In this document: positions 35,003-44,128 of the stretch, one piece after another
How the letters are laid out: every line of letters begins with the position of its first letter
How positions within the stretch are numbered: position 1 is the stretch's first letter
Source: Streptomyces umbrinus
GTDB lineage: Bacteria > Actinomycetota > Actinomycetes > Streptomycetales > Streptomycetaceae
Direction: 5' to 3'
Assembly (NCBI RefSeq): GCF_030817415.1
Contig: NZ_JAUSZI010000002.1
Span: 1,984,001 to 2,048,000, forward strand
Length of the DNA stretch: 64,000 bases
Notes under the pieces: generated by a model
What the model saw: only the letters and a program-made list of their open reading frames with translations
The model's database searches: none
What the model was told of the DNA's origin: nothing
Position numbers and translations under genes: made by a program

Positions 35003-35061
35003 GGAGATCACTGTGTCCGGCTTCCGCACCCCTGTCGACCCATCGCCCGGCCATGCCACAG

Positions 35062-35112
35062 AACCAAAACACCGAAGACCGGACCCCGGGGATCACAGGG
35101 TCCGGCCTTCGG
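35062..35112 (-). terminator. terminator of the LysM-M23 peptidase gene
   Basis: A 15-bp stem with one mismatch (35072-35086 with 35098-35112, 11-nt loop) lies ~45 nt after the peptidase stop. On the minus strand it is followed by TGTTTTGG. Confidence 0.8.
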
Positions 35113-35156
35113 AGACGAGCGGAGTGGTACGCCGTCCGGGCGCGCCTGGCGTCGGG

Positions 35157-36077
35157 TCAGACGGAGACGCCCTTGCCACGCAGGTACGCCAGCGGGTCCA
35201 CGTCCGAGCCGTAGTCCGGGGTGGTGCGGATCTCGAAGTGCAGGTGCGGGCCGGTGACGTTGCCCGTCGCGCCGGAGAGGCCGACCTGCTGGCCCTCGGT
35301 CACGGCCTGTCCGGCCGAGACGGAGAGGGAGGACAGGTGGGCGTACTGGGCGTAGTGGCCGTCTTCGAGCTGGATGACGACCTGGTTGCCGTACGCGCCG
35401 CCCCAGCCGGCCGAGACGACCGTGCCCGCGCCGACGGACTTGAGGGACGTGCCGGTCGGGACCACGAAGTCGACGCCGGTGTGGTATCCGCTGGACCACA
35501 TACTGCCCGACATCTTGTACGGGGTACCGACGCCCGCGCCCGCGACCGGCAGCGTGAAGCCGGCGGCACCGGCTTCGGACGCGGCCTTGGGAGCGGCGGC
35601 GGCCTTCGGGGCCGCGACCTTCTTCGCGGAGGACTGGGTGGCCTTGGAGGCGCCGGAGTCGGAGCTCGAAGCGGCGGCGGCCTTGCCGATCGACAGCTTC
35701 AGGCCCGGGTGGATCAGCGCCGGGTCACCGCCGATCGCCTTGCGGTTGTCCTCGTACAGCTTCTTCCAGCCACCGTTGACGTCCTGCGTGTCGGCGATCT
35801 TCGACAGGGAGTCGCCCGCACGCACGGAATAGGTCTTGGCCGCGGCCTTCTTCGCCTCGGCCTTCTTGCCGGCGGCGGCAGGCGCCGATTCGGCGGCCTT
35901 GTTCGCGACATTCGAGACGCTCGCCACGGAATCGGCGGCGGACTGCGGAGTCGCGGCGTGCGCTCCGGTCGCGCCGAGCAGCGGAAGGGCGAGCGCCGCG
36001 CCGCCGGTTCCGGCGACGGCTATGGAGCGGGTGAAACGCTGGGACTTGGGACGGCGGTGCTTACCCTTCGCGGGCAT
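35157..36077 (-). CDS. secreted LysM-M23 cell-wall endopeptidase
   Basis: The 306-residue protein has a long basic signal peptide (FTRSIAVAGTGGAALALPLLGATGAHA, cleavage near 41) and an Ala/Lys-rich spacer. A LysM peptidoglycan-binding domain fills ~82-130 (YSVRAGDSLSKIADTQDVNGGWKKLYEDN). A second Ala/Lys linker leads to an M23 zinc endopeptidase domain with His199 and Asp203 in GYHTGVDF and the HxH pair His278/His280 in GPHLHFE. It should cut peptide cross-links during growth or sporulation. A c-di-AMP riboswitch precedes the gene, as for other Streptomyces wall hydrolases. Confidence 0.95.
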   Translation of the reverse strand: MPAKGKHRRPKSQRFTRSIAVAGTGGAALALPLLGATGAHAATPQSAADSVASVSNVANKAAESAPAAAGKKAEAKKAAAKTYSVRAGDSLSKIADTQDVNGGWKKLYEDNRKAIGGDPALIHPGLKLSIGKAAAASSSDSGASKATQSSAKKVAAPKAAAAPKAASEAGAAGFTLPVAGAGVGTPYKMSGSMWSSGYHTGVDFVVPTGTSLKSVGAGTVVSAGWGGAYGNQVVIQLEDGHYAQYAHLSSLSVSAGQAVTEGQQVGLSGATGNVTGPHLHFEIRTTPDYGSDVDPLAYLRGKGVSV

Positions 36078-36541
36078 GGCAAATTCCTCTCCGGCGCCTG
36101 CGAGGTGAGCTGTCGGGTGCGAGCTGGAGATGCCCGGCCGTGTTTGCGCACGACTTAACCCCTAGCCGTTCCGGAGACCGGAACAGGCGTTCTACCTGTG
36201 GGTCCCCCGCTCCTGCCGTGTACGGGTGGGTGAGCGGATTCCGGGCGGCGGCAGGATTGGGCGTCCGTCCGGATTGGTGGCGAACGTAAGCGACATGAAG
36301 ACGCAGGAACAACCTCTGGGGTTTCCTGTGTGCCCCGTTCTCTTGATCCCTGACCGAAATGACGGTCACGCTGCGTAAATCCGGGATCTCCCCCGTTTGT
36401 TAAATCCCTGAAAACGCAGCCGAATTACGTGAACATGGCGACAGCGGACCGTCACGAATATGACGCTGCTCACTGAGTGCCGTTTCAGGAGCCTTTATTC
36501 CAGAGCGAGTTGGAACTTAGCCTCCATTACGGACACAACAG
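36078..36541. other. long upstream region of the M23 gene
   Basis: The 464 bases hold the ydaO-type riboswitch (36090-36266). Beyond it, 36270-36541 is unusually AT-rich for this genome and presumably contains the promoter(s), with no open frame that looks coding. The stop of the alpha-galactosidase gene lies at 36542. Confidence 0.6.
36090..36266 (-). ncRNA. ydaO-yuaA riboswitch (c-di-AMP)
   Basis: On the minus strand the leader shows the conserved blocks of the class in order. CCAATCCTGCC (complement of 36252-36262) comes first, then GGAGCGGGGGACCCACAGG near 36197-36215, and the 3' signature CACCCGACAGCT continuing to CGCAGGCG (36094-36119). It ends ~17 nt before the M23 peptidase ATG, with GAGAGGAA between as ribosome-binding site. 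In Streptomyces this class turns off wall-hydrolase genes when c-di-AMP is high. Confidence 0.93.
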
Positions 36542-38623
36542 TCACATGCGACGCAGTCGGAAAACTGCCGCATCAAGGTCACCCTGCAGCCCCGTCCGCA
36601 ACCCGTGATGCAACAGCACCGCACCTCGGTGGACTTCGCCCGTTTCAAGGCATTCGTACGCCGCTGTCGGGTCGAGTCCGCGCAGCCGCACAGGAGCGAC
36701 CGGCTCGCCGTAGTGCTGGGCCTGGAGCCAGGCGAGGACCACGACCTCGCCGTCACGCGAGTACTGCACGGCGCTCAGCCCGCCCTCCGGCGCCCGCAGC
36801 CGGTGAAGGTCCCCGCCCTGCACGACGGGCCGGATCTCCTTGTAGAGCTCCACCCACGTCCGCGCCTCGGCCAGCTCCTCGTCGCTCCACCGCGTCAGGT
36901 CGCCGCCGACACCGAGCACTCCGGCCATCGCGCTCACGAAGCGGAAGCGCAGCGAACTGACGCGACCGTTGAGCTGGACGTTCGGACTGTCGGTGACCCA
37001 GGCGGCCATGGTCCGCGCGGGATGCACCTGGCTGAAGCCGTGCTGGATGGCGAGCCGGTCGAGCGGGTCGGTGTTGTCCGAGGTCCACACCTGATCCGTA
37101 CGCGCCATGATCCCGAGGTCGATACGGCCGCCGCCGCCCGAGCACGACTCGAAGGCGACGCCCGGGTGGGCCGCCCGCAGCCGGTCCAAGAGGCGGTACA
37201 GGGCGTGCACATGGTCCACCCAGAGCCGCTGCGGGTAGGCCTCGCCGGACCACCCCGCGTCGGTGAAGCAGCGGTTGAAGTCCCACTTCACATAGTCGAT
37301 CGGCGCACTGGAGAGCAGCGTGTCGAGCTGCTCCCAGAGATACTCCTGGACGTCATCGCGGGCGAGGTTCAGTACGAGCTGATTGCGCAGCTCCGTCCTC
37401 TTTCGTCCCGGTTGGAACTGCACCCAGTCGGGGTGCGCGCGGTACAGCTCGCTGTCCGGGTTGACCATCTCGGGCTCGACCCAGATCCCGAACTGCATCC
37501 CCAGCGCGTGCACCTCGTCCGCGAGGGGCTTGAGACCGGCCGGGAAGCGGTCGGGGTTGGGCGTCCAGTCGCCGAGCCCGGCCCGGTCGCTGGTGCGCGC
37601 CCCGAACCAGCCGTCGTCGACCACGAACAGCTCGACCCCCATCGCGGCGGCCCGCCGCGCCAGCGCCCCCTGCTGCTCCTCGGAGATGTCGAACTCCGTG
37701 GCCTCCCAGGAGTTGTAGAGCACCGGCCGGTGCTCGTCCGCCTCCGGGATCACATAGGCGCGCTGGTAGGCGTGCCAGGCACGGCTCGCGCCGCCGAATC
37801 CGCCGTCGCTCCACAGCCCCGCGAAGACGGGTGTGACGAAGCTCTCCCCCGGCTCCAGCCGCAGCAGCCCCGAGTCGTCGTACCCGACCCCGCCGGTGAT
37901 CTGCACGCGCGCGTCCGGGAGTTGGGCCACGGCGATCCGCCAGGTGCCCGACCAGGCGAGGGCGCACCCGTAGACCTCGCCCCGCTCCTCGGTGGCCGCG
38001 CCGTCGGCGTCCAGAGCGACCCAGGGCAGGTGCTGGTGCGAGGTGTGCCCGCGCCGGCTGCCGATGACCTTCTCACCGTAGGTGAGTTCGGAGCGTACGA
38101 GCCGGGACTCGGCCGCCCACCGGCCGTGCAGCTGGGACAGCCGCCAGCCGTCGCGGTGCGGCAGCGTCCAGGCCGCGGAGTCGGCGCGCAGCACCTCCAG
38201 GGCGGGCCCTTCGTTGTCGAGGGTCACCCACCGCTCGACGACGTCGGTCCCGGCCCGCATCCGGTAGTGCAGCGTGATCCCGAGCCCGGAGTCGGAGAAC
38301 CGCAGCCGCAGCTCGTCGCCGTCGGCCTCGTACGTCTCGAAGCTCCACTCGGTGCCGCGCCGCTCGTCCGTCCGCACGGACAGGGCGGGCCGCACGAACC
38401 GGGGGCCGCCCTCCACCGGGTACTCCTCGTGTCCGTCGAGGGTGGCCTCGAAGGCCCAGTACTCCGGTCCCGGGCCGGCGGCGAGTGCCTCGGCGTCGGC
38501 GAGCGCGATACGCGGGCCCCAGTGCAGATGCAGCAGCGCGTCGTCCTCGCCGAGCCGCAGGGCATAACTGCTCGCCGGGCCCGAAAGAAGCCACGTACGA
38601 CCGTCTTCGCCGATCTCCAACAT
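36542..38623 (-). CDS. alpha-galactosidase (GH36)
   Basis: The 693-residue enzyme has the three-domain GH36 layout: N-terminal beta-supersandwich (to ~290), TIM barrel (~300-610), C-terminal beta domain. Asp448 in DYVKWDFNR is the nucleophile and Asp516 in VWTSDNTDP the acid/base. SCSGGGGRIDLG (493-504) and VVDDGWFGAR (334-343) also match. There is no signal peptide, so it works on imported galactosides such as melibiose or raffinose. ATG 38623 is chosen over an upstream GTG because GAGGG is well spaced. The upstream minus-strand sequence has TGATG-rich direct repeats (38653-38671) that may be an operator. Confidence 0.93.
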   Translation of the reverse strand: MLEIGEDGRTWLLSGPASSYALRLGEDDALLHLHWGPRIALADAEALAAGPGPEYWAFEATLDGHEEYPVEGGPRFVRPALSVRTDERRGTEWSFETYEADGDELRLRFSDSGLGITLHYRMRAGTDVVERWVTLDNEGPALEVLRADSAAWTLPHRDGWRLSQLHGRWAAESRLVRSELTYGEKVIGSRRGHTSHQHLPWVALDADGAATEERGEVYGCALAWSGTWRIAVAQLPDARVQITGGVGYDDSGLLRLEPGESFVTPVFAGLWSDGGFGGASRAWHAYQRAYVIPEADEHRPVLYNSWEATEFDISEEQQGALARRAAAMGVELFVVDDGWFGARTSDRAGLGDWTPNPDRFPAGLKPLADEVHALGMQFGIWVEPEMVNPDSELYRAHPDWVQFQPGRKRTELRNQLVLNLARDDVQEYLWEQLDTLLSSAPIDYVKWDFNRCFTDAGWSGEAYPQRLWVDHVHALYRLLDRLRAAHPGVAFESCSGGGGRIDLGIMARTDQVWTSDNTDPLDRLAIQHGFSQVHPARTMAAWVTDSPNVQLNGRVSSLRFRFVSAMAGVLGVGGDLTRWSDEELAEARTWVELYKEIRPVVQGGDLHRLRAPEGGLSAVQYSRDGEVVVLAWLQAQHYGEPVAPVRLRGLDPTAAYECLETGEVHRGAVLLHHGLRTGLQGDLDAAVFRLRRM

Positions 38624-38792
38624 CAAACCCTCACAGATCCGAACAGGCACGCTCAATCATCAACATCATTATGGGCCGCGTGCCTCCCCGGCAACGCCTG
38701 TGGACAACTCATTGGCCTACGAATCGATGTCGTATCGTCGAGAACGCACTTCGCGGACGAGCCGCGTCGGCAGCCGAATGGGAGGAGCCCCC

Positions 38793-39590
38793 GTGACGCA
38801 GCAGGTCCCGTCGACCGAGCCCGAGCTGGCTGGAGTGCGCAACTTCCGTGATGTCGGCGGCCTGCCGACGGTGGACGGCCGGCGCGTGGCGTACGGACGG
38901 CTGTTCCGCAGCGGCCATCTCGCGCACGCGACGGAGTCGGACGCCGCGTTCCTCGCGTCCCTGGGCCTGCACACGATCTTCGACTTCCGCAACGCCGCCG
39001 ACCAGAAACTCGAAGGGCCCGACGTCGAGCTGCCTGGTGTGCGGAACGTGAATCTTCCGCTGACCGACCCGGCGCACGGCGCCGAGTTCTGGACGATGGT
39101 CCGCGACGGCGACATCGACCAGTTGCGCTCGATCCTCGGGGACGGCAAGGCGGCGGACCGGATGATCGGTTCCTACCGCGCGATCATCCAGGAGCGCACG
39201 GCCGAGCACCGCCAGGTGCTCCACTCGATGGCCGAGGACAGCGTCCCCGCCCTGATGCACTGCGCGGCGGGCAAGGACCGCGCCGGCCTCTCCATCGCCA
39301 TCACCCTGCTCGCCCTCGGCGTCGAGCGCGAGGCCATCGTCGCGGACTACCTGGAGTCGAACGCGACGCACCGCCGCTACAAGGTGCACCGCAGCAAGTC
39401 CTCCGCCTCGGCGTACTCACCCGAGGTGATGGAGCTACTCAGCCCCCTCTTCGACGCGCGCGCCGAGTACCTGGAAGCGGCGTTCGACACCATCGAGGAG
39501 AAGTGGGGCGGGGTGGACACGTATCTGGAGCAGGGCCTGGGCGTGACCCCCGAGATCCGGGAGCGACTGCGGGAGCGGTTCCTCGACTGA
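38793..39590 (+). CDS. tyrosine-protein phosphatase (Y_phosphatase3 / PTP-B-like)
   Basis: The 265-residue protein has the family opening GVRNFRDVGGLPTVDGRRVAYGRLFRSGHL (residues 14-43). Its P-loop is HCAAGKDRAG, with catalytic Cys157 and Arg163. The order matches lipid-and-tyrosine dual phosphatases such as mycobacterial PtpB. No membrane segments are present. GTG 38793 has GGGAGGAG 6 nt upstream; earlier in-frame codons add a non-conserved leader. It is divergent from the alpha-galactosidase gene, with no functional link evident. Confidence 0.92.
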   Translation: MTQQVPSTEPELAGVRNFRDVGGLPTVDGRRVAYGRLFRSGHLAHATESDAAFLASLGLHTIFDFRNAADQKLEGPDVELPGVRNVNLPLTDPAHGAEFWTMVRDGDIDQLRSILGDGKAADRMIGSYRAIIQERTAEHRQVLHSMAEDSVPALMHCAAGKDRAGLSIAITLLALGVEREAIVADYLESNATHRRYKVHRSKSSASAYSPEVMELLSPLFDARAEYLEAAFDTIEEKWGGVDTYLEQGLGVTPEIRERLRERFLD

Positions 39591-39642
39591 CCGGCTTCCC
39601 GCCGACCAACGTCCCGCCTCCCGCCCTGGGAGTCCGCCGCTG

Positions 39643-39768
39643 CTACTGCCCCTGAGCTCCGAGCGAGAACAGCAGGTAGATGAAGGCGGCGAAGATGTGC
39701 CCGACCGCCACGTAGATGATGAGCCGCACCCACAGAGCGCGCGGGAACTTCTCCTCCATGTCCTTCAT
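39643..39768 (-). CDS. 41-aa single-pass membrane protein (DUF6126-like)
   Basis: The short frame reads MKDMEEKFPRALWVRLIIYV, then a continuous hydrophobic stretch to LFSLGAQGQ, giving one membrane helix at about residues 14-36. Its ATG overlaps the stop of the XRE-cupin gene by 4 nt, so it is translationally coupled. A gene of this size is also annotated beside the XRE gene at the end of the S. coelicolor hopanoid locus. No function is known; a role as membrane partner of the regulator is conceivable. Confidence 0.85.
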   Translation of the reverse strand: MKDMEEKFPRALWVRLIIYVAVGHIFAAFIYLLFSLGAQGQ

Positions 39769-40406
39769 GACGTCTCTCCAGGGGTCGTCGGCCCGAGGCA
39801 CAGCGTGGCCGTGGGGCTCTGCAGCAGGGTGTGTACGAAGAGGAGCTCGGCCCCGTCCCGGTCCGCGGCGGCGATCCGGTGCGGGGTCAGCGAGTCGAAG
39901 TGCGCACTGTCGCCGGGCTCGAGGACGTGCGCTGTGTCCCCGAGCCGCAGCCGCAGCCGCCCTTCAAGGACGTAGAGCCACTCCTCTCCGGGGTGGACCC
40001 GCACGATGTCGCCCTGGGCCCCGTACGGGACGTGCACACGCAGGGACTGCATGCCGCGTCCGGCCGCCCCGGCCTGCCAGTACGTCCAGCCACCGGCCTG
40101 GGTGGGCTCCATGTCGCCGGCACGCACGACGGCGTCCCGCTCGGCGACCGTCTCGCCGAGCAGCTCGGAGACGGTCGTACCGTAGATGCGGGCCAGCGCG
40201 AGCAGCATCGGCAGCGAGGGCTGGCGCTGTCCGGTCTCCAGACGGGACAGATGCGCGGGCGAGAGCCCGGCGGTGCGGGCCACGGACTCCAGGGTGAGTG
40301 AGGCACGGCGCCGCAGTGCACGCAGCTGGGGTGCGACCGCAGGCAGCTCGTCGGCCGCCTCCGGCTCAGAAGGGCTCGTACCCTCGACAGGGCTCATGTC
40401 ATCCAT
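39765..40406 (-). CDS. XRE-family regulator with cupin domain, hopanoid-linked
   Basis: The 213-residue regulator has an HTH at ~25-80 (APQLRALRRRASLTLESVARTAGLSPAHLSRLETGQRQPSLPMLLALARI) and a C-terminal cupin domain (VRVHPGEEWLYVLEGRLRLRLG, then LEPGDSAHFDSLTPHRI). It resembles ligand-sensing XRE-cupin regulators. The start may be ATG 40406 or ATG 40397. Two similar 15-bp palindromes lie directly upstream, suggesting autoregulation. It follows the hopanoid operon on the same strand, so it is a candidate regulator of it, although that is only inferred. Confidence 0.88.
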   Translation of the reverse strand: MDDMSPVEGTSPSEPEAADELPAVAPQLRALRRRASLTLESVARTAGLSPAHLSRLETGQRQPSLPMLLALARIYGTTVSELLGETVAERDAVVRAGDMEPTQAGGWTYWQAGAAGRGMQSLRVHVPYGAQGDIVRVHPGEEWLYVLEGRLRLRLGDTAHVLEPGDSAHFDSLTPHRIAAADRDGAELLFVHTLLQSPTATLCLGPTTPGETS

Positions 40407-40418
40407 TGAGCCGGAGGC

Positions 40419-40453
40419 TTACCTCTGAGGCAAATTTCTTACCTCAGAGGCAA
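40419..40453. promoter_or_regulatory. paired palindromic operators before the XRE-cupin gene
   Basis: TTACCTCTGAGGCAA (40419-40433) and TTACCTCAGAGGCAA (40439-40453) are near-identical, each palindromic around CCTC-N-GAGG and spaced 20 bp apart. They lie 13 bp upstream of the ATG at 40406. This is a strong candidate for cooperative autoregulatory binding. Confidence 0.7.
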
Positions 40454-40482
40454 AAGCGAGGCGGGCCCACGGCGCGCAAGCC

Positions 40483-40590
40483 GGTCCACGACGCCCAGAC
40501 GGGTCCACGACGCCCACGCCGGGCCACGGCGCCGAGGCCGGGCCGCAGCGACAAGGCGGTCCGCGGCGACAAAGCGGTCCGCAGCAGCGG
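40483..40590. repeat. short degenerate tandem repeats behind hpnO
   Basis: GGTCCACGACGCCCA occurs at 40483-40497 and 40502-40516, followed by related GGTCCGC-GGCGACAA units up to the hpnO stop. They fill the gap between hpnO and the operator. Function unknown; a weak transcription terminator cannot be excluded. Confidence 0.6.
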
Positions 40591-40593
40591 AAC

Positions 40594-41991
40594 CTACCGG
40601 TTGGCGACCGCCTGCTTCACCAGCGTCTTCCCGAAATCCCACATCAGGCCGCCCCCGCTGTGCGCGTCGTCCATCACGGCGGTGAAGGCCTCCACGAACC
40701 GGTCGACGTCCCGCTCCCCGACGACCAGCGGCGGAATCAGCTTGATCACCTCCAGATGATCGCCGGAGACCTGGGTGAGGATCCGGTGCCGTTGGAGCAG
40801 CGGCACGACCACCATCTGGGCGAACAGCCCCTTCCGCGCGGCCTGCAGCATCGTCCAACGGCTGCGCAGCTTCAGCGACTTGGGCCGCCCGAACTCGATG
40901 CCGATCATCAGCCCACGGCCGCGTACATCGCTCAGCAGCTCGTACTTGTCGACGAGCGCCGCGAGCCGGGACTTCAACTGCTCCCCCGTGGCCCGGGCGT
41001 TGGCGACGATCTGCTCGTTCTCCATGACCGACAGCACGGCGAGGCCCGCCGCCATGGCCTGCGCGTTGGCCCCGAAGCTCGCCGAGTGCACGAGGACGCG
41101 GTCCATGGTCGAGTAGACCTTCTTGAAGATCCAGTCCTTGCCGAGGGTGGCCCCGACGGGCACATACCCGCCGGACAGTGCCTTGGCCACACACACCAGG
41201 TCCGGCTCCACGCCGTCCTCGTGCTGGTAGGCGTAGAAGTCTCCCGTCCGGCCGAGCCCCGTCTGCACCTCGTCCGCGATGAGCAGCGCCTTGTGCTTGC
41301 GCAGCAACTCCTGTGCGCCGCGCAGATATCCGGGCGGCGACTCGTGCACGCCCTTGCCCTGGATCGGCTCGACGATCAGCGCGGCGACGTCGCCCCTCTT
41401 CAACTCCCTTGCCAGCGCGTCGAGATCGCCGAGCGGGACCGCCGTGTCGGGCAGCAGCGGGGCGAAGCCGTCCCGGAAGCCGTCCTCGCCGTTCACGGAC
41501 AGGGACCCGGTGGTCAGACCGTGGAAGGCGTGGGTGCAGTACAGGACCCTCGGCTTCCCGGTCGCGTACCGGGCGAACTTCAGCGCGGTCTCGACGGCCT
41601 CCGTACCGCTGTTGCCGAAGAACACCCGGTCCAGATGCGGACTGTGTGTGAGCAGCTTCTCCGCCAGCAGCCCGGGCAGCGGCTGGCAGTCGAAGCGGGT
41701 GAGGTCGGCGAGCTGGGCGTCGAGGACGTCGTGCAGCGCCTTGCGGACGACGGGGTGATGGCGGCCCAGGCCCATCACCCCGAACCCGGCCAGCATGTCC
41801 AGGTACTCGTTGCCGTCCGCGTCCCAGAAGTACGCGCCGTCGGCCCGCTCGTAGACCTTGTCGAAGCCGATGGTGTGCAGCATGCGCGGCAGCTGGTGGT
41901 TCAGATGCTTCGCGTGCAGCTCGTAGCGCTCGGCTCCGCGCTCGGCGAGGAGGCCGGCGAGGTCGAACTCCTGGGGCTTGCTGGTGGTCAT
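40594..41991 (-). CDS. hpnO: class III aminotransferase, hopanoid-linked (HpnO-like)
   Basis: The 465-residue PLP aminotransferase carries Lys270 in [16 protein letters not shown] and [15 protein letters not shown] (237-251) with the coenzyme-contacting Asp. The N-terminal [17 protein letters not shown] is also typical. It overlaps dxs by 4 nt as the last gene of the hopanoid operon. Its counterpart in S. coelicolor has been implicated in making aminobacteriohopanetriol, so it probably aminates the C35 end of the extended hopanoid (HpnO role). The assignment rests on context plus family. Confidence 0.82.
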   Translation of the reverse strand: MTTSKPQEFDLAGLLAERGAERYELHAKHLNHQLPRMLHTIGFDKVYERADGAYFWDADGNEYLDMLAGFGVMGLGRHHPVVRKALHDVLDAQLADLTRFDCQPLPGLLAEKLLTHSPHLDRVFFGNSGTEAVETALKFARYATGKPRVLYCTHAFHGLTTGSLSVNGEDGFRDGFAPLLPDTAVPLGDLDALARELKRGDVAALIVEPIQGKGVHESPPGYLRGAQELLRKHKALLIADEVQTGLGRTGDFYAYQHEDGVEPDLVCVAKALSGGYVPVGATLGKDWIFKKVYSTMDRVLVHSASFGANAQAMAAGLAVLSVMENEQIVANARATGEQLKSRLAALVDKYELLSDVRGRGLMIGIEFGRPKSLKLRSRWTMLQAARKGLFAQMVVVPLLQRHRILTQVSGDHLEVIKLIPPLVVGERDVDRFVEAFTAVMDDAHSGGGLMWDFGKTLVKQAVANR

Positions 41992-44099
41992 TCCTGTTTC
42001 TCCTTGGACGCGTGCTCCTTGCCCGCCGGCTTCCTGGCGGTCTGCTTCTTCGCGACGCGCTGCCTGGCGGGCTGCGCCCTTGAAGCGTCTGAAGCGCCCT
42101 GCCCGGCGGGCCGCGCCTTCGAGACGTCCGCCGCGGAGGCCTTCCCGTCAGCGGTCTTCCCGTTCACGGCCCGCCCTTCGGGTGCCTGCCCCTCGACCGA
42201 GGGTTCGGCCTCCATGACTGTCGAGCGCGCCTCCTGAGTGGCCAGGCTCGCGCTGATCCGCCCGGCGATCTCGACGGGCGTGAGACCGATGTCGGCGAGC
42301 ACCTCACCCCGTTTGGCGTGTGCGAGGAACTGCTCGGGGATCCCGAACCGCCGTACGGGCACGTCGACTTCGGCGTCCCCGAGGGCGAGCGCGACCGCCG
42401 AGCCCACGCCGGCCGCCCGGCTGTTGTCCTCGACGACGGCGACCAGGCGGTGCTCGGCGGCGAGTCCGGGCAGCGCGGGATCGACGGGCTTGACCCAACG
42501 TGGGTCCACGACCGTGCAGTTGACGCCCCGCGCCTCCAGCAGTTCGGCCGCCTGGAGACACACCGGCGCCATCACGCCGACGGCCACGAGGAGCACTTCG
42601 GGCCGCTCGCCCCGGTGCAGGACGTCCAAGCCGCCCACCCGGTCGACCGCCGGAACGACCGGCCCCACCGACTCCTTCGGGAACCGGATCAGGGTCGGGG
42701 CGTCGTCCACCGCGACCGCCTCGCGCAGTTGGGCGCACAGCTGGTCGGCGTCGCGCGGCGCGGCGATCCTGAGCCCCGGCACGACCTGGAGGATGGACAT
42801 GTCCCACATGCCGTTGTGTGACGCTCCGTCAACTCCCGTGACCCCGGCGCGGTCCAGCACGAACGTCACTCCGCAGCGATGCAGTGCGACATCCATCAGC
42901 AACTGGTCGAAGGCACGGTTCAGGAAGGTCGCGTACACCGCGACGACCGGATGCAGTCCGCCGGTCGCGAGCCCGGCCGCGGACACCGCCGCGTGCTGCT
43001 CGGCGATGCCGACGTCCCACACCCGGTCGGGGAACCTCTCCGCGAACTTCGCGAGTCCCACCGGGTGCAGCATGGCCGCCGTGATCGCGACGACGTCCTC
43101 GCGCGCCTCCCCGATCCTCACGATCTCGTCGCCGAACACCGAGGTCCAGGAAGGGCCGTTGGACGGCGCGAGGGGCTCGCAGGTGAGCGGGTCCATCACG
43201 CCGACGGTGTGGAAGTGGTCCTCCTCGTGGGCGATCGCGGGCTCGTAGCCGCGCCCCTTCTCGGTCAGACAGTGGATGAGTACGGGCCCGTGGAAGCGTT
43301 TCGCGCGCCGCAGCGCCGACTCCACCGCGCCCACGTCGTGCCCGTCGATCGGGCCGACGTACTTCAGCCCCAGGTCCTCGAACATGCCCTGCGGCGCGAA
43401 CGCGTCCTTGAACCCCTTCTTCGCGCCGTGCAGCGACTCGTAGAGGGTGCCGCCGACGACGGGCATGCTCAGCAGCACGTCCTTGCCCCAGGCCAGGACC
43501 TTCTCGTAGCTGTCGGTGGTCCGCAGGGTCGCCAGATGATTCGCGAGGCCGCCGATGGTCGGCGAGTACGAGCGCTCGTTGTCGTTGACGACGATGATCA
43601 GCGGCCGGTCCTTGGCGGCCGCGATGTTGTTCAGCGCCTCCCACGCCATGCCGCCGGTGAGGGCGCCGTCGCCGATGACCGCGACGACGTGCCCCTTCTC
43701 CCCCTGCACCTGGCGGGCCTTGGCGAGCCCGTCGGCCCAGCCGAGCGCGGTGGACGCGTGACTGTTCTCGATGATGTCGTGCTCGGACTCCTCGCGAGAC
43801 GGGTAGCCGGACAGGCCGCCCTTGCCGCGCAGCTTGGAGAAGTCCTGACGTCCCGTCAGCAGCTTGTGTACGTAGCTCTGATGGCCGGTGTCCCACAGAA
43901 TGCGGTCGACCGGCGACTCGAAGACCCGGTGGAGCGCGATGGAGAGTTCCACCACCCCCAGGTTGGGCCCCAGATGACCGCCGGTCCTGGCGACCGCGTG
44001 CACCAGGAACTCCCGGATCTCGTCGCCCAGTTGACCTATCTCCGCCTCGGACAGCGCTTTCAGGTCGCGTGGTCCCCGGATGCTCTCCAGAATCGTCAC
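41988..44099 (-). CDS. dxs: 1-deoxy-D-xylulose-5-phosphate synthase with long C-terminal tail
   Basis: The 703-residue Dxs condenses pyruvate and glyceraldehyde-3-phosphate, the entry step of the MEP isoprenoid route. The ThDP motif [21 protein letters not shown] through [10 protein letters not shown] lies near 151-190. [17 protein letters not shown] near 360 holds the catalytic Glu, and the transketolase-like C-terminal domain ends near residue 620. About 84 further residues, rich in Ala, Lys, Glu and Gln, form an unstructured basic tail ending [23 protein letters not shown] 44099 (VTILESIRG) is the family start. It overlaps hpnO by 4 nt. Confidence 0.95.
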   Translation of the reverse strand: MTILESIRGPRDLKALSEAEIGQLGDEIREFLVHAVARTGGHLGPNLGVVELSIALHRVFESPVDRILWDTGHQSYVHKLLTGRQDFSKLRGKGGLSGYPSREESEHDIIENSHASTALGWADGLAKARQVQGEKGHVVAVIGDGALTGGMAWEALNNIAAAKDRPLIIVVNDNERSYSPTIGGLANHLATLRTTDSYEKVLAWGKDVLLSMPVVGGTLYESLHGAKKGFKDAFAPQGMFEDLGLKYVGPIDGHDVGAVESALRRAKRFHGPVLIHCLTEKGRGYEPAIAHEEDHFHTVGVMDPLTCEPLAPSNGPSWTSVFGDEIVRIGEAREDVVAITAAMLHPVGLAKFAERFPDRVWDVGIAEQHAAVSAAGLATGGLHPVVAVYATFLNRAFDQLLMDVALHRCGVTFVLDRAGVTGVDGASHNGMWDMSILQVVPGLRIAAPRDADQLCAQLREAVAVDDAPTLIRFPKESVGPVVPAVDRVGGLDVLHRGERPEVLLVAVGVMAPVCLQAAELLEARGVNCTVVDPRWVKPVDPALPGLAAEHRLVAVVEDNSRAAGVGSAVALALGDAEVDVPVRRFGIPEQFLAHAKRGEVLADIGLTPVEIAGRISASLATQEARSTVMEAEPSVEGQAPEGRAVNGKTADGKASAADVSKARPAGQGASDASRAQPARQRVAKKQTARKPAGKEHASKEKQE

Positions 44100-44128
44100 G
44101 CTCGGCCCCCTCTCGGTCCGTGCTGCAG

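Noticed and set aside
36605..38851. 748-codon plus-strand frame opposite the alpha-galactosidase
   Set aside because: The minus strand encodes full GH36 with both catalytic Asp residues; the antisense frame is a composition artefact.
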